Assembly: GCA_944588485.1 (NCBI GenBank)
Contig: OX155907.1
Location: 12,699,880 to 12,763,879 of the forward strand
Source: Phosphuga atrata
Taxonomy: Eukaryota > Arthropoda > Insecta > Coleoptera > Silphidae
Length of the DNA stretch: 64,000 bases
Direction of reading: 5' to 3'
Part shown: positions 53,177 through 63,259 of the stretch, in pieces
Layout of the letters: each line of letters starts with the position of its first letter
Position numbering within the stretch: the first letter of the stretch is position 1
The notes under the pieces: model-generated
Told to the model about the DNA's origin: nothing
The model's input: the letters and a program-made list of their open reading frames with translations, nothing else
The model's database searches: none
Translations under genes and position numbers: made by a program

Positions 53177-54121
53177 AATAGCTCAAGTAACATTCCGCCT
53201 TAAACAGATAAAGCGTAAAATCAATAGAAGAGCAAACATGGAGGCACTAAAAGATAAAAAACTACAGGAGAAATTAACGACGAAGCTCAACACTGAACTA
53301 AAAAAGACCTGTTTGCCAGAAGATCAAACGGTGGGGGCCGTATGGAATCAACTTACGCAAATATTTAAAAATATCCAAGAAACATTGAAAACACCAAAAG
53401 AAAGCAGTGGATGACAGAAAAAATCATTAATGTAATGGATGAACGAAGAAAATACAAAAATGTGGACCAACAGAAATGAACTGAACTCAAACATAAGAAG
53501 AAACATTATAAAAGCCAAATAAAAATGGATGGAACAAAGATGCCAAGAACTTGAAGAACAAGAACAAGAAGACAAACACGATCTGTTCAACATCCACGAA
53601 AAGGTTAAAGAAATAGCTGGTTATACCAGAAGCCACCTACCATCCAGATTACTAAATGAGGACAACCAACTACTGACAAATAAAGAAGAAATGAAAGAAG
53701 AGTGGCGGCGGCTCTCTGGGCGCCGGCGGCTGTCTGGTCCCATATGTGTCGGATTATCATCATTATACTGTATATCCTAAATTTGTTCGATGGTGAAACT
53801 AATTTACCACATCCAAATCAAGGAGGAAACACTGGCTCGAACATCAAAATCAGAAGTATTTAAAGCTATAATATCCACCAAATCAGATAAAGCTGCTGGA
53901 CCGGACGACATGTACATGGAAATCCTAAAGCTTATACAAGAGGAAAATATCGACGTTCTTGCAAACTTCTTTAACAAAATATATGAATTCGCAAACATAC
54001 CGAAAGACTGGCTGAAATCAATATTCATTGCCCTACCAAAGAAACCAAACGCAAACAAGTGCGACCAATTCCGAATGATAAGCATGATGAGCCAAGTATT
54101 AAAAGTATTCCTAAAAATCCT
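53177..54121 (+). pseudogene. BovB-like linker and RT fingers
   Basis: QIKRKINRRANMEALKDKKL, VGAVWNQLTQIFKNIQETL, then frameshifts, CQELEEQEQEDKHDLFNI and LLTNKEEMKEEWRR. 53790-54121: VFKAIISTKSDKAAGPDDM, YEFANIPKDWLKSIFIALPK and FRMISMMSQVLKVFLKIL. The linker-KAAGPDD-ALPKK order is that of BovB. A GC-rich palindromic 30-base patch near 53703-53735 (ggcggcggctctctgggcgc) looks foreign. Confidence 0.75.
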
Positions 54122-54680
54122 TATTCTTTTGGTGCCTATCCGGTCCGGATGTTCATGATCATTCTGGCTATCGTGATCTTATTCACGGCTGCTCTAAAAA
54201 GCTCGGGGGTTTTCAGAGACCATCCAAAAACCATGTTCTTAAATTTTTTAGCCAAGAAATCCTCCTGCGGCCTGGACCGAGTTTACTCGGGATGCAGTAT
54301 TTGTTGTAGTAAACCATATCTCTTTTCATTACGCATTATATGGTCCAGGTACTTCAACTTGCGTGCTTTTATGGTGATTATTATCTCCGTGGATTTCTTC
54401 ATTCTTCGAAGAACTTCTTCGTTGGTTACGTGGTCAACCCAAGAAATCCTCTGCAATACAACCACATTTCAAATGCTGTCAACTTCTTCATGGTGGCCTC
54501 AGTCAGAGTCCAGGGCTCTGTCCCATACAGCAAGACGGAGAGGACATAGCAGCGGAGTAGTGCCAGCTTGGTCGTCATCGACAAGGAACGACATTTAAAA
54601 ACTGATGACATTTTAACTAATACAGCCCTTGCCTTTTCTATGCGGCATCTTATTTCCTGTGAGTGATCCCATTGGTCATG
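54122..54680 (-). mobile_element. inverted 5'-truncated BovB fragment inserted in BovB
   Basis: Minus strand reads the BovB C-terminus: LALLRCYVLSVLLYGTEPWT, TMKKLTAFEMWLYCRGFLG, ISWVDHVTNEEVLRRMKK, KLKYLDHIMRNEKRYGLLQQ, ISWLKNLRTWF. It is flanked by aaaatcct at 54114-54121 and 54681-54688. Removing it restores the host frame FLKILHNRIRK. A 559-bp 5'-truncated retrocopy. Confidence 0.78.
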
Positions 54681-54926
54681 AAAATCCTACATAATAGAAT
54701 ACGTAAGAAATGCGAAGAAGACCTAAGCAAGGAATAGTTTGGTTTTAGAGATAGACTTGGAACAAGAGAATCGTTTCATTCTGATGAACAAAGGCCTTGA
54801 CCAAAAAGATATCTCTTCATAAAAAAAATTGTACGAACACCAGGCTACTGCAGTACGTCTCGAGGACGACACGATCAGCGATATACCTATTAAACGTCAG
54901 GGCTCTGTACTATCACCATTGTTAGA

Positions 54927-56565
54927 TTGTAGATATGATGGTGACGACTTGTACTGCGACTTTTATAGATGTATTGTACCCCACCCTCTTCCTATAAGCG
55001 TTGGTATACTACCCATTTAGAGCGCATCCTTTAGTCCTGATTTCTGTAGGAATTTCAGGATCTGGGTGGGATTCTAGGACTGCTACTCCTCCGCGTTCAA
55101 GCCTTGAGCCCCGAGGTACATCTGCCTCTTGCGGAGCAGTGCTCCGCAGCTTTTGAGCAGATGTATGTGGGTTTCCTCTACTAAACCACAGAATCTGCAT
55201 CCGTCATCCTCTTCTAGGCCTAGGGCCTTGAGGTGTTTTCTAAGTCTGCAGTGTCCCGTCAGGACTTCTGTCATAATTCCAAGCTTGTTCCTGTTTAGTT
55301 TCAGGCAAGCTTTTGTTCTTTTCTGGTTAAAAGATCCTAGAGCATCACTTTGGATTGTCTCAATCCTGGTCAAGTTCTTTCCAGGTTTTCATCCATTGTT
55401 CTCTTATTTCTTCATCTAAACTTTTGTGGATGGTGTTCACACTCACGCCGCAAAAGGGTTCCGGACCTATAAAGGGATTACTGGATCCCTTGTTTGCTAA
55501 GTGATCGGCTTCTTCGTTTCCGTCTATACCAGTGTGTCCTGGTACCCAGTACAGCGTTACTTTATTTTCTTTGCCAAGCTTGTTTATGTTTCCCACACAG
55601 TCCCATGCCAGCTTGGGTTTGATAGTGTATGAGCTGATTGCCTTGATGGCTGCTTGGCTGTCTGACAGGATAGCAATTCGTTTTTTTGCAATAATTCCTG
55701 TTGAGGTTAAATTGTGCACAACTTTCGATTGCGTTTACCTCTGCTTGGAAGATACTTGGGAATGTTCCCATGGGTTCAAAGTATTTGGTACGACTTCCAA
55801 ACACTCCTGCACCAGTACCTTCCTTTGTCTTCGAACCATCTGTATGTCATCTTGATAGCATTTTGCTCTATGTGGTATGCTGAGGATTCGTCGCTCCAAT
55901 CGGCATTACTATTACACATGGCTATGTAGTTTTTCTCGAAATGGTATTTGCATACCATTTCGCCTTTTGGTGCTTCCAGCCAGGGGATCTTGGCAGCGAA
56001 GCTGTTTCGGTCTCTGCTCCCGATTATTTTACCTCTTCCTTCCTTGCTAAACCTTACATACGCCGAGCTGGCGGCCTTCTCCACGACAAGGTGCAGCGGA
56101 GTCAGATCCAGCAGCAGCTCCATTGCTGCTGTCGGACACGACATCATCGCCGCCGTGATGCAGACACACTGTTTTCTCAGAGAGGCCAGTTCTACTGGTT
56201 CTACTTCCCCAGCCAGGGATCAACCGCCCCATAAGTGATCGCAGATCTCACTATCATGGTGTATACCCATCGCAGGATTGTGGGGTTACAATCCCACGTT
56301 TTTCCTGCCAGATTTCTACACACCATTAGAACTCGTTTGGATTTACCTACCGCTGCCTCAGCATGTCTATTCCATAGGAGCTTGCTATCTAGTGTGATGC
56401 CCAGATCTCCCGTTTGCATTCAGCTGGTTCTACTTCCCCAGCCAGGGGATTAACCGCCCAATAAGTGATCCCAGGTCTCACTATCATGGTGTACATCCAT
56501 CTCAGGATTGTGGGGTACAACCCCTCGTTTTTCCTGCCAGATTTCTACACCCCGTTAGAGCGCGT
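54927..56565 (-). mobile_element. LOA/I-type LINE family C, copy 2, inverted and truncated
   Basis: The 3' end at 54927 corresponds to the end of copy 1 near 50459. Minus-strand pieces: LGITLDSKLLWNRHAEAAVG and CRNLAGKTWDCNPTILRWVY (56201-56419), PTAAMELLLDLTPLHLVVEK (about 56100), FAAKIPWLEAPKGEMVCKYH, RNase H IAILSDSQAAIKAISSYTIK and LYWVPGHTGIDGNEEADHLA, and CRFCGLVEETHIHLLKSCGA. It retains a stretch after the thumb that copy 1 has lost. The 5' end is ragged (see the duplication at 56418-56572). Confidence 0.82.
55083..55719 (-). pseudogene. LINE C copy 2 RNase H and C-terminal Cys/His cluster
   Basis: Minus strand. RNase H carries Asp in LSDSQAAIKA and His/Asp in VPGHTGIDGNEEADHLANKG (better kept than copy 1, where ADHLA is TGHLA). 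Then EEIREQWMKTWKEL, GHCRLRKHLKALGLEEDDG and CRFCGLVEETHIHLLKSCGAL. One shift at about 55370. Confidence 0.8.
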
Positions 56566-56572
56566 TTGTACC
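56418..56572. repeat. diverged direct copy of 56187-56345
   Basis: ctggttctacttccccagcc, ctcactatcatggtgta, aggattgtggggt and tttttcctgccagatttcta recur in the same order and orientation in both segments, with roughly one difference per ten bases. Either a tandem duplication or the abutment of two LINE C fragments. gcgcgtttgtacc is itself duplicated at 56561-56586. Confidence 0.6.
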
Positions 56573-56589
56573 AAAAGCGCGTTTGTACC

Positions 56590-57160
56590 TGTGGACCAAA
56601 GCGTGTGTAACAAATGGACTGAAGATTTGTCTAGTTTCTTAAAGGAGTATCATACAGACGATATTTACAATGCGAATGAAACTGCTTTGTTCTTCAAGTG
56701 CCTTCCCGATAAAACATTTACATTATAAGGAGAAAAATGTCATGGAGGGAAACAAAGTAAGGAACGTCTAGCTATTATTCAATGCGTAAACATGACCGGT
56801 ACGGACAAGCTCCCTCTTTTCGTCATAGGGAAATGAAAACGACCTAGATGTTTTAAAGATGTTTTAAAGACTCTACCTGTTGATTATGCCAATAATACAA
56901 AAGCTTGGATGACAAAGATATTATTTCCAGATTGGATGAAAAAAGTTAACAAGGAAATGAAGATGAAATGTAAAAAAATCCTGCTTTTTATTGATGACTG
57001 TGCTGCCCATACGGAATTACCAACATCTGAAAATGTAAAAGTTCTTACTAGCAAACACCACCAGTAAACTTCAACCTTTAGATCAAGGTATCATACACAC
57101 ATTTCAAAGCTTTTATCGCAGAGAAGTTGTTCAACATAACATACTCTTAGGTGCCTTGAA
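56590..57160 (+). pseudogene. Tigger 2 transposase, DDE_1 part
   Basis: CNKWTEDLSSFLKEYHTDDI, YNANETALFFKCLPDKTF (Asp replaced: NANET where NADET is usual), then GGKQSKERLAIIQCVNMTGT, KLPLFVIGK, NTKAWMTKILFPDWMKKVN, KKILLFIDDCAAHTELP (second Asp of DDE_1) and LDQGIIHTFQSFYRREVVQH. Several stops. The YNANET change hits a catalytic position. Confidence 0.8.
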
Positions 57161-57227
57161 CAGAATTGGCTAGAAAATCACAAATGGGAAAAGGCCGAGA
57201 CCCCGACCTACGACATCCCGACAGGAC

Positions 57228-58600
57228 GTGCAGCCAGACGAAAATATTCGTGAAGAAAGCAGTCCAAGAGCCACAATGCGCAGCACAAGCACCCAAGCAC
57301 TCCCACCAAAGCAGGAAGAACAACTGACAAATTTGTTCCAACAAATTGATCAAGGAACGACATACAAGGACTTGCAAGTGGTGTCCAGTATGGATTGGCC
57401 TCTGCTAGCATACCGAAAGATAAAGGAAGGGCACGGAAACGCCCTTAAAACTTCCACGGAGTGGGATATTGCCTGGTTTGTCGACACGAACCTAAACCCG
57501 GACCAGGGGGTGCCAAAAACTCTGACAACAATATACGCGGGGCCAGAAGAAACAGCCAAGCCAGGTAAAGTCGTTTACTTGAGACACTCCATCGGCATTC
57601 CCGATAAGGGAGACATGACCACCAAAGCCAGGTTTGTCTACCAGATTGTCACAAAAAATCCAGACGCCGCCACCCATCCAAAGGACCTCTTTGACTGTAC
57701 TACGGCGCTAAGGACCACCATGGAGAAAAATGGATCAAAAAATCTGGCGATCCATAAGACGAGAACCGAGGACTGACCTATGGCAAAAAAAATGCTGGAA
57801 TATATATTCGCTCGCTCGGATATAACTATTAGAGTCTACTACCCCCAAAAGCCGCAGCCTGCTATGGGAACGACCCAGGCACAGCAGTCCACTTGGTCCG
57901 AGATTCTAAAAAGAGCTCCACAACCCTCGAGAGAAGAAGGACCAAAGAGGCCGTTATCGTACAGGCCGATGGAAGTGCCTACACAGACCTACTAAAAATG
58001 GTGAGGGCAGAGGTCGACCCTAACCTTCCAGGAGTTTCGATAACTAAAGTCAAGAAGGTGGCTAAAACAGGGGACCTCCTCCTGGAAGTAAGAGGTAAAA
58101 ATGGTCAGACCCTTAGAGACCACATCAAAGGACATACGTATCATTTCTGACGACACCGTTCTCCACATAAAGGGAATGGACGCTGTTACGACCAAGGCCG
58201 AGATCACAACCACAATAAAAAGCGCGCTAGGAGACTCTAACTTGGAAATAACGATCCGTAGCCTGAGACCGGCCTATGGCGATAGTCAGGCTGCAACTGT
58301 CCAACTGCCGGAGGAGCATGCAAACACCCTTATCAAAAAAGGTAAGATCATCATAGGAATGCTCGAGTGCAAAATCCAAAGGAGACTCAACCCAACAAAA
58401 TGCCACAGGTGCTGGCTGTATGGACACCTGGCGAGGGACTGCACTAGACCCAACAGGCTGAAGATGTGTCTCCGATGTGGACAGGAAGGACACATTGCGC
58501 AGGACTGCAAGGGCGAAAAGTATTGCCCTGTATGTGAGATATATGGAATCGGGCAAGACGCGCCCGACCGACAAACAGAAATGATCAAGTTCCTGCAACT
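57228..58600 (+). pseudogene. R1-like LINE D ORF1 (gag-like, CCHC knuckles)
   Basis: First frame 57228-57776: RSTSTQALPPKQEEQLTNLF, WDIAWFVDTNLNPDQG, VYLRHSIGIPDKGDM. Then shifted TKEAVIVQADGSAYTDLL, VDPNLPGVSITKVKKVAK and DLLLEVRGKNGQTLRD. From 58101: VLHIKGMDAVTTKAEI, IRSLRPAYGDSQAATVQLP, VGMLECKIQRR-like IIGMLECKIQRRLNP, and the knuckles CHRCWLYGHLARDC and CLRCGQEGHIAQDC (58400-58515). Three frames, so two or more frameshifts. Expected to bind element RNA. Confidence 0.8.
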
Positions 58601-59215
58601 TAACTTAAATAGATGCCGCGAAGCCCAGGACCTACTTTATCGAAATAGGTCCAAATACAAAATTGACGTGCTACTAGTAACGGAGCCAAATAAACATCAC
58701 GTGAGGAACAACGCCTGGGCAATAGATGCCTAGGCCGATACCGCGGTCAGAGTGTACAACAACATACCAACAAGCTACGGTAGCGGCAATGGATCATCCT
58801 GGTGCGAGGTAGCGGGTGTCACAATCTATTCGTGCTACGTGTCACCAAACATCACCAAGAGCGAATTTGAGGACTACCTAAACGAACAATCTGAGACTAT
58901 CCGAAACCAAAATGGCCCAAAGATCATCTCTGGAGACTTCAACTCGAAAAGCCCACTCTGGGGGTCCAAGTACGAAGATGCAAGAGGATTCATCCTCAAG
59001 GACTGGCTAGCATCACTCGACCTTGTTACTGCCAACACGGGCAACGCAGCCACATTCATTCGCTGCAACAGCCAAAGCACAATAGATGTCTTTCTCCACA
59101 GAGGACTTGACCGATAGTGTGAGAAACTGGCAGGTACTTCACGAGGAAACACTGAGCGACCACCAGCTTATCACATTTGATCTCGTCATAAGCCCCGGGC
59201 AACAAAGATCACTGA
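58581..59215 (+). pseudogene. R1-like LINE D endonuclease
   Basis: IKFLQLNLNRCREAQDLL, KIDVLLVTEPNKHHV (catalytic Glu), then, past a TAG at 58731-58733, WCEVAGVTIYSCYVSPN, IISGDFNSKSPLWGSK, LDLVTANTGNAATFIRCNSQ and STIDVFL, ending in a shifted frame with LSDHQLITFDL (SDH box, about 59155-59185). Catalytic boxes are intact; frames are not. Confidence 0.82.
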
Positions 59216-59286
59216 TAAAAAACCCATAAAGAGGACGCAGTCAAGGAAAGTCTCCAGTTGGAGCTAACAGGATAGAGCTACCCGAT

Positions 59287-60922
59287 GTGCTTACAATCAC
59301 TGCGGCTTTATCCAAAACATGTGCCTCCGTCCTATCGAGACCTGGACAGAACCGAAGAAAAGCCGTCTACTGGAACCAGGAAATCGCGACTCTTCGGAAA
59401 GCCTGCGTTGGAAAAAAAAGATCGTGGACAAGACTTAAAGCAACTCATAATGTAGATCCTTTACAATTAGAAAACAGCCATGCAGTATACGCCAAGGCAA
59501 GGAAAGAGCTGAGGACCAGCATTAAAAAAGCAGAGTTAGCTTGTTGGGAAAATGTCATACAGGCTGTAAATGGCGATGTTTGGGGAAACGGTTATAAGAT
59601 AGTGTGTAAAAGAATGGGCATACGCACCAAACCGAATCTTAACACGGAGAGCAAACTTAAAGCCGCTGAAGAGCTGTTTCGGCAAAGGCAACTGATTTCC
59701 TGGGAGATGGATTCTGGGGACACTGTACCACCAGAAATTGCGCGATTTCTTTGCTGTACTACAAGCAAAGAAATCGCGGAAGCAGCCCAGAGAATAAAAT
59801 CCAACAAAGCTCCAGGCCCAGATGGCATTCCACCGGAGGTGACACGGCTGGCTGCCCTCCTGCAAAAGGAGCTGTTTGCAGATATGTTTAACGCCTTCAT
59901 CCGCACAAGAAAAATCAAAAATCCCCCAAAGCTGGAAAGAGGACAGACTGGTCCTGGTACCTAAACCTGGTAAGCCCCCCGCTACATCATTTCGCCCAAT
60001 CTGCCTGCAAGACACCATCGTCAAGCTCTTCGAATGAATAATAGCCACGAGGATAAGCCAGGAACTCGATCTGCATGAGGGCCTATCAACATTCCAGTAT
60101 GGGTTCCGAGAGGGAAGGTCGACAACTCACGCCATCCAGGAGGTGATGAAGATTGCCCGTTGTGCTAACCTGGGAAAAAGAAGACACAGAAAGATATGCT
60201 TAGCGGTCGCGCTAGATGTAAAAAATGCATTCAATCCTGTGCCTTGGCGGAAAATCGTGGATGCACTTAGACGGAAAAGGGTCTCTGCCTATCTTATTGA
60301 TTTAATCAAAAGCTATTTTACGGACAGGACCCTAAAAATAGATGACAAAATAAGACCGGTATCTGGCGTCGTTCCGCAGGGCTCGGTTCTCGGGCCGCTG
60401 TTGTGGAACATCCTATACGATGGCGTCTTGGACTTGGTAAAAACGAACGACCTGAGAGGCTGTAGACTGATCGCATTTGCCGACGACCTAATTGTGGTGT
60501 CAGTTGACACAAACAAGAAGGTTGTAGTAGCGAGGGCCGAATCTGCAATAAAAGCGATACATACATGGATGGAGATAAACGAACTACAAATAGCTCCAGA
60601 AAAGTCTGAGGTCATTGCGCTAACGGGCCGCACGAGGATTGAACCCATGTCTGTCAACATAATAGATAGGCTGGTTCCCGCGACACCGACAATGAAATAC
60701 CTCGGCGTCCATATCGACCAGCGGCTTTCCTGGAGCAGGCACATCCAAAATGTAGCAGTGAAAGCCGAACGTGCAGGTACAGCACTTCGTAAGTTGATGC
60801 CCAGAATAAATGGCCCAAATATGCACGCGAAAAGGCTACTAAATGAGGTCGTTAATTCCATCCTCCTTTACGCTGTACCGGCCTGGAGTCGCTACATGCA
60901 GCCACAAACAAAAACAGACTAA
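59287..60922 (+). pseudogene. R1-like LINE D reverse transcriptase
   Basis: 59287-59964: AVYWNQEIATLRKACV (pre-RT), IKSNKAPGPDGIPPEV. A frameshift, then LVLVPKPGKPPATSFRPICL, STFQYGFREGRSTTHAI. From 60143 a 259-codon frame: CLAVALDVKNAFNPVPWRKI (first catalytic Asp), VVPQGSVLGPLLWNILYDGV, IAFADDLIVVSVD (FADD), IAPEKSEVIALTGR and MKYLGVHIDQRLSWSRHI. The VALDVKNAFN and EKSE strings mark the R1 clade. Confidence 0.88.
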
Positions 60923-60924
60923 TA

Positions 60925-61500
60925 AAAACACAACGCAGCATGTTAATAAGCATATGCTGCGCTTACCGCACGGTGTCAAATGTGGCGCTACAAGTCATAG
61001 CGGCAGTCCCGCCGATTGACCTAATGGCTGAGGAACGGGCCAGAAACCAAGACACAAATACAGAAGGGAGGGCTCGATACAGAAGTGCACTCATGAGCAG
61101 ATGGCAGAAACGGTGGAACGACGCCAAGGAAGGGAACTGGACCAGAACTCATCCCAGAAATTGAGCCATGGCTGAAGCGCACTCATGGCGAGGTTAACTA
61201 CCACTTAACACAAGTGCTGAGCGGACACGGAAGCTTTGGCTCATATGTTGATAGGATTGGAAAGGCTGAAAGTGACAGCTGCAGATACTGCCAAAGGACA
61301 GACTCGAATGCCCGCAATGCGCTCAAATCAGAACTACAACAGAGTCGGCGGTGGGAGAGCCTAACAACTCCTCTAATATGGTCCAGCTGATGATTAAAGG
61401 CGAGGACAACTGGAAAGCAGTAGCAACGATGTGTGCCACGAAACTTCGAACAAAAGACGAAGATGAAAGAAAGGTCAGGCTGCTGTCCAGGAACGGCCAG
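60925..61500 (+). pseudogene. R1-like LINE D C-terminal region
   Basis: Shifted frames read QRSMLISICCAYRTVSNVAL, VIAAVPPIDLMAEERAR and RYRSALMSRWQKRWNDAKEG; a Cys cluster (SCRYCQRTDSN-like) lies near 61280-61305 and WKAVATMCATKLRTKDEDER near 61410. Followed by a G-run and a T/G-rich 3' UTR to the poly(A). Confidence 0.72.
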
Positions 61501-61688
61501 GCGTGATGGAAAGGATCACCACTTTGAAGTAATGCTAACGCGGTCCCGAAGTGCAGTACTGATCCCGGGGGGGAGGTGGTTTTAGTGGGTATACTATCTC
61601 TGAAAACGGAGGAGTCCCACACTACCCTGGTAGTGGATGCCTATAGAAGGTTTCCCCTTCCTCCTAAAAAAAAAAAAGGTGCCTCGAA

Positions 61689-62194
61689 GCAAATCACATC
61701 CCGAATATTAACGTACTTCTAGCCATGAAATTTGCAAGGAAAGCATGGTTCACAGTAAGTGATGTTACTGTCAAAATCTGTTTCAAGAGAGCCAGAAGAT
61801 AATGAAGTTAACGCTGGACCTTGCAATGAGGAATTGACCAAGCTTGTGGCTCAAGAATCTATTGGTGATGTGGTAACGCCAACCTTTGAAGATTTTGTAC
61901 AAATTGACGACGACCTGGCTACCAACGGAGAATTTACCATTGACGATATCGTGCAGAATTATGTGAGAACGTGTACCGACGAAAATGACAGATGAAACAG
62001 ACCGATTACAAACTTTGGATACAGTAGAGGACATTCCAAAGAGGAAAGACATGTTTAAGGCACTGGAGAAGGTACACAAGTTTTTTGAATACTCGGCGGT
62101 TGTTGATAAGACAATATTCGATAAAATTTGTGAATTAGAAAAGCATGCACAAAATGTAAAAACACAGAAAAAGCTAACGGATTTTTTTGAATAA
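61689..62194 (+). pseudogene. Tigger 2 transposase C-terminal tail
   Basis: NHIPNINVLLAMKFARKAWF and SDVTVKICFKRA correspond to the end of the DDE_1 domain (A...L..AW..V...TI.NCF.KAG). An acidic tail follows (VAQESIGDVVTPTFEDFVQI, EFTIDDIVQNYV), then KMTDETDRLQTLD-like MTDETDRLQTLDTVEDI and AQNVKTQKKLTDFFE with a stop at 62192-62194. The final LTDFF is the usual Tigger terminus. Confidence 0.78.
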
Positions 62195-62392
62195 ATGTGT
62201 AAAATTGTTTCTTTCGTTTTTGTAAATAAGTAAATCTATAAACATAATGCATACATAATGGGAATGGTAGAAACGTGGGTGGAAGAGAAGGGGTGGGAAA
62301 AATATGGAAAAAATAATGCCGAAAGAGTTTAAGTGGAAGTGTCAATTTGCAGAGAGGGTAAGCAGGAAATGGACAGCTAAAGGGGGATAATA

Positions 62393-63091
62393 ATGGGAGT
62401 GAAAAAGGATTTGGAAGAAGAAAACAGAACCGAAGCAAAAGAAGAAAAAGGGATTATGGAAAGAACGGTGAAAAGTAGACAGAGAAAATGGAGAATTATA
62501 ACAATATACAGCAGAAGTATGAAAGAAACGAAGAGAATGATAGAAGAGCGAGTAAAACAGCAAGACGAGGGAACTCTGGTGATTGGGGGATATTTTAACG
62601 CAAGAATTAGGGAAAAAGGAATACGGATAGAAGAACAAACAACAATAGAAAGAAGACCAACAAAAGATGCAACAAAAAACGCCGAAGGGAGACTACTGAT
62701 TAGTCTAGTAGAAGAAAGAGGGTGGGACATACTTTATGGAAACAGCATAGGAGACGAGAAAGGGGAGTACACATATATCGGACCAAGAGGCGAGACAGTT
62801 ATTGACTATGTTGTAGTGAATGAAGAAGCATGGGATGAAATAGAAGAATTCAAGGTGGGAGAAAGAGTCGAGTCGGATCATATGCCATTGGAAGTGAAAA
62901 CAAAAGGAAGAGAGAAAGAAAGAAGAAGTGAGAAGGATGTTAGAAGAAAAATTGTGAAGAATATCTGGACGGAAGAAGGAATAGAAAATTATAGAACAAG
63001 GCTTAGGGAGGCAAGATACGAAGAGGAAGGGATAAACGAAAAAGTGAAAGAATTGGGTGATCACGTAAAAAATGCAACAGAAAAAAAGTGA
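62393..63091 (+). pseudogene. LINE E endonuclease
   Basis: A 232-codon open frame. Upstream shifted codons (VETWVEEKGWEKYGK) start near 62265. RKWRIITIYSRSMKETK, LVIGGYFNARIREKGIR (GDFNARIG-type motif with Asp replaced by Tyr), GWDILYGNSIGDEKGEYTYI, GETVIDYVVVNEEAWDEI and ERVESDHMPLEV (SDH box). The Tyr substitution hits an EEP catalytic position. Confidence 0.82.
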
Positions 63092-63259
63092 TAGAGACAA
63101 GAGTGAGTTGTGTAGTTCGTGAGTGGTGGGGTCTTGGAAAAACGAGTGGTAGGATAAAGAATGCAGGGAAGGGAAGCAAGCAGTAAGAAAGAAATTAAGA
63201 AATTGGAAAAGAGGAAACGCAACTAAGGAAGAGTACAAGGGAGCACGCAAGAGGTACAT

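Larger units (their letters stand above)
50641..54926 (+). mobile_element. BovB/RTE-like LINE, interrupted twice, 3' end lost
   Basis: Plus-strand remnants in order: endonuclease (50641-51089), continuing after an R1-like insertion at 53177 (IAQVTFRLKQIKRKINRRAN), a charged linker, RT fingers (53790-54121), a second insertion (54122-54680), and RT palm start (KILHNRIRKKCEEDLSKEQF at 54681, EHQATAVRLEDD and RQGSVLSPLL at 54838-54920). It is cut off at 54926 by the inverted LINE C copy. Confidence 0.78.
57161..61676 (+). mobile_element. R1-like LINE, nearly full length, family D
   Basis: 4.5 kb bounded by a 12-bp target duplication with one difference (aggtgccttgaa 57149-57160; aggtgcctcgaa 61677-61688) and ending in 11-12 A residues at 61666-61677. 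ORF1 with two CCHC knuckles, endonuclease, RT and C-terminal domain are all present, with a moderate number of frame breaks. Among the most complete LINEs in the window. It is inserted in a Tigger transposase, not in rDNA as classical R1. Confidence 0.88.
56590..62210 (+). mobile_element. pogo/Tigger-type transposon 2, split by an R1-like LINE
   Basis: A DDE_1 transposase on the plus strand, present in two parts (56590-57160 and 61689-62194) around a 4.5-kb LINE. N-terminal DNA-binding domains are missing, replaced by the LINE C copy. No terminal inverted repeats were identified. Confidence 0.75.

Noticed and set aside
53700..53740. GC-rich ggcggcggctctctgggcgc patch as a promoter
   Set aside because: Only about 40 bp, inside decayed BovB; more likely a small insertion or patch of local change.
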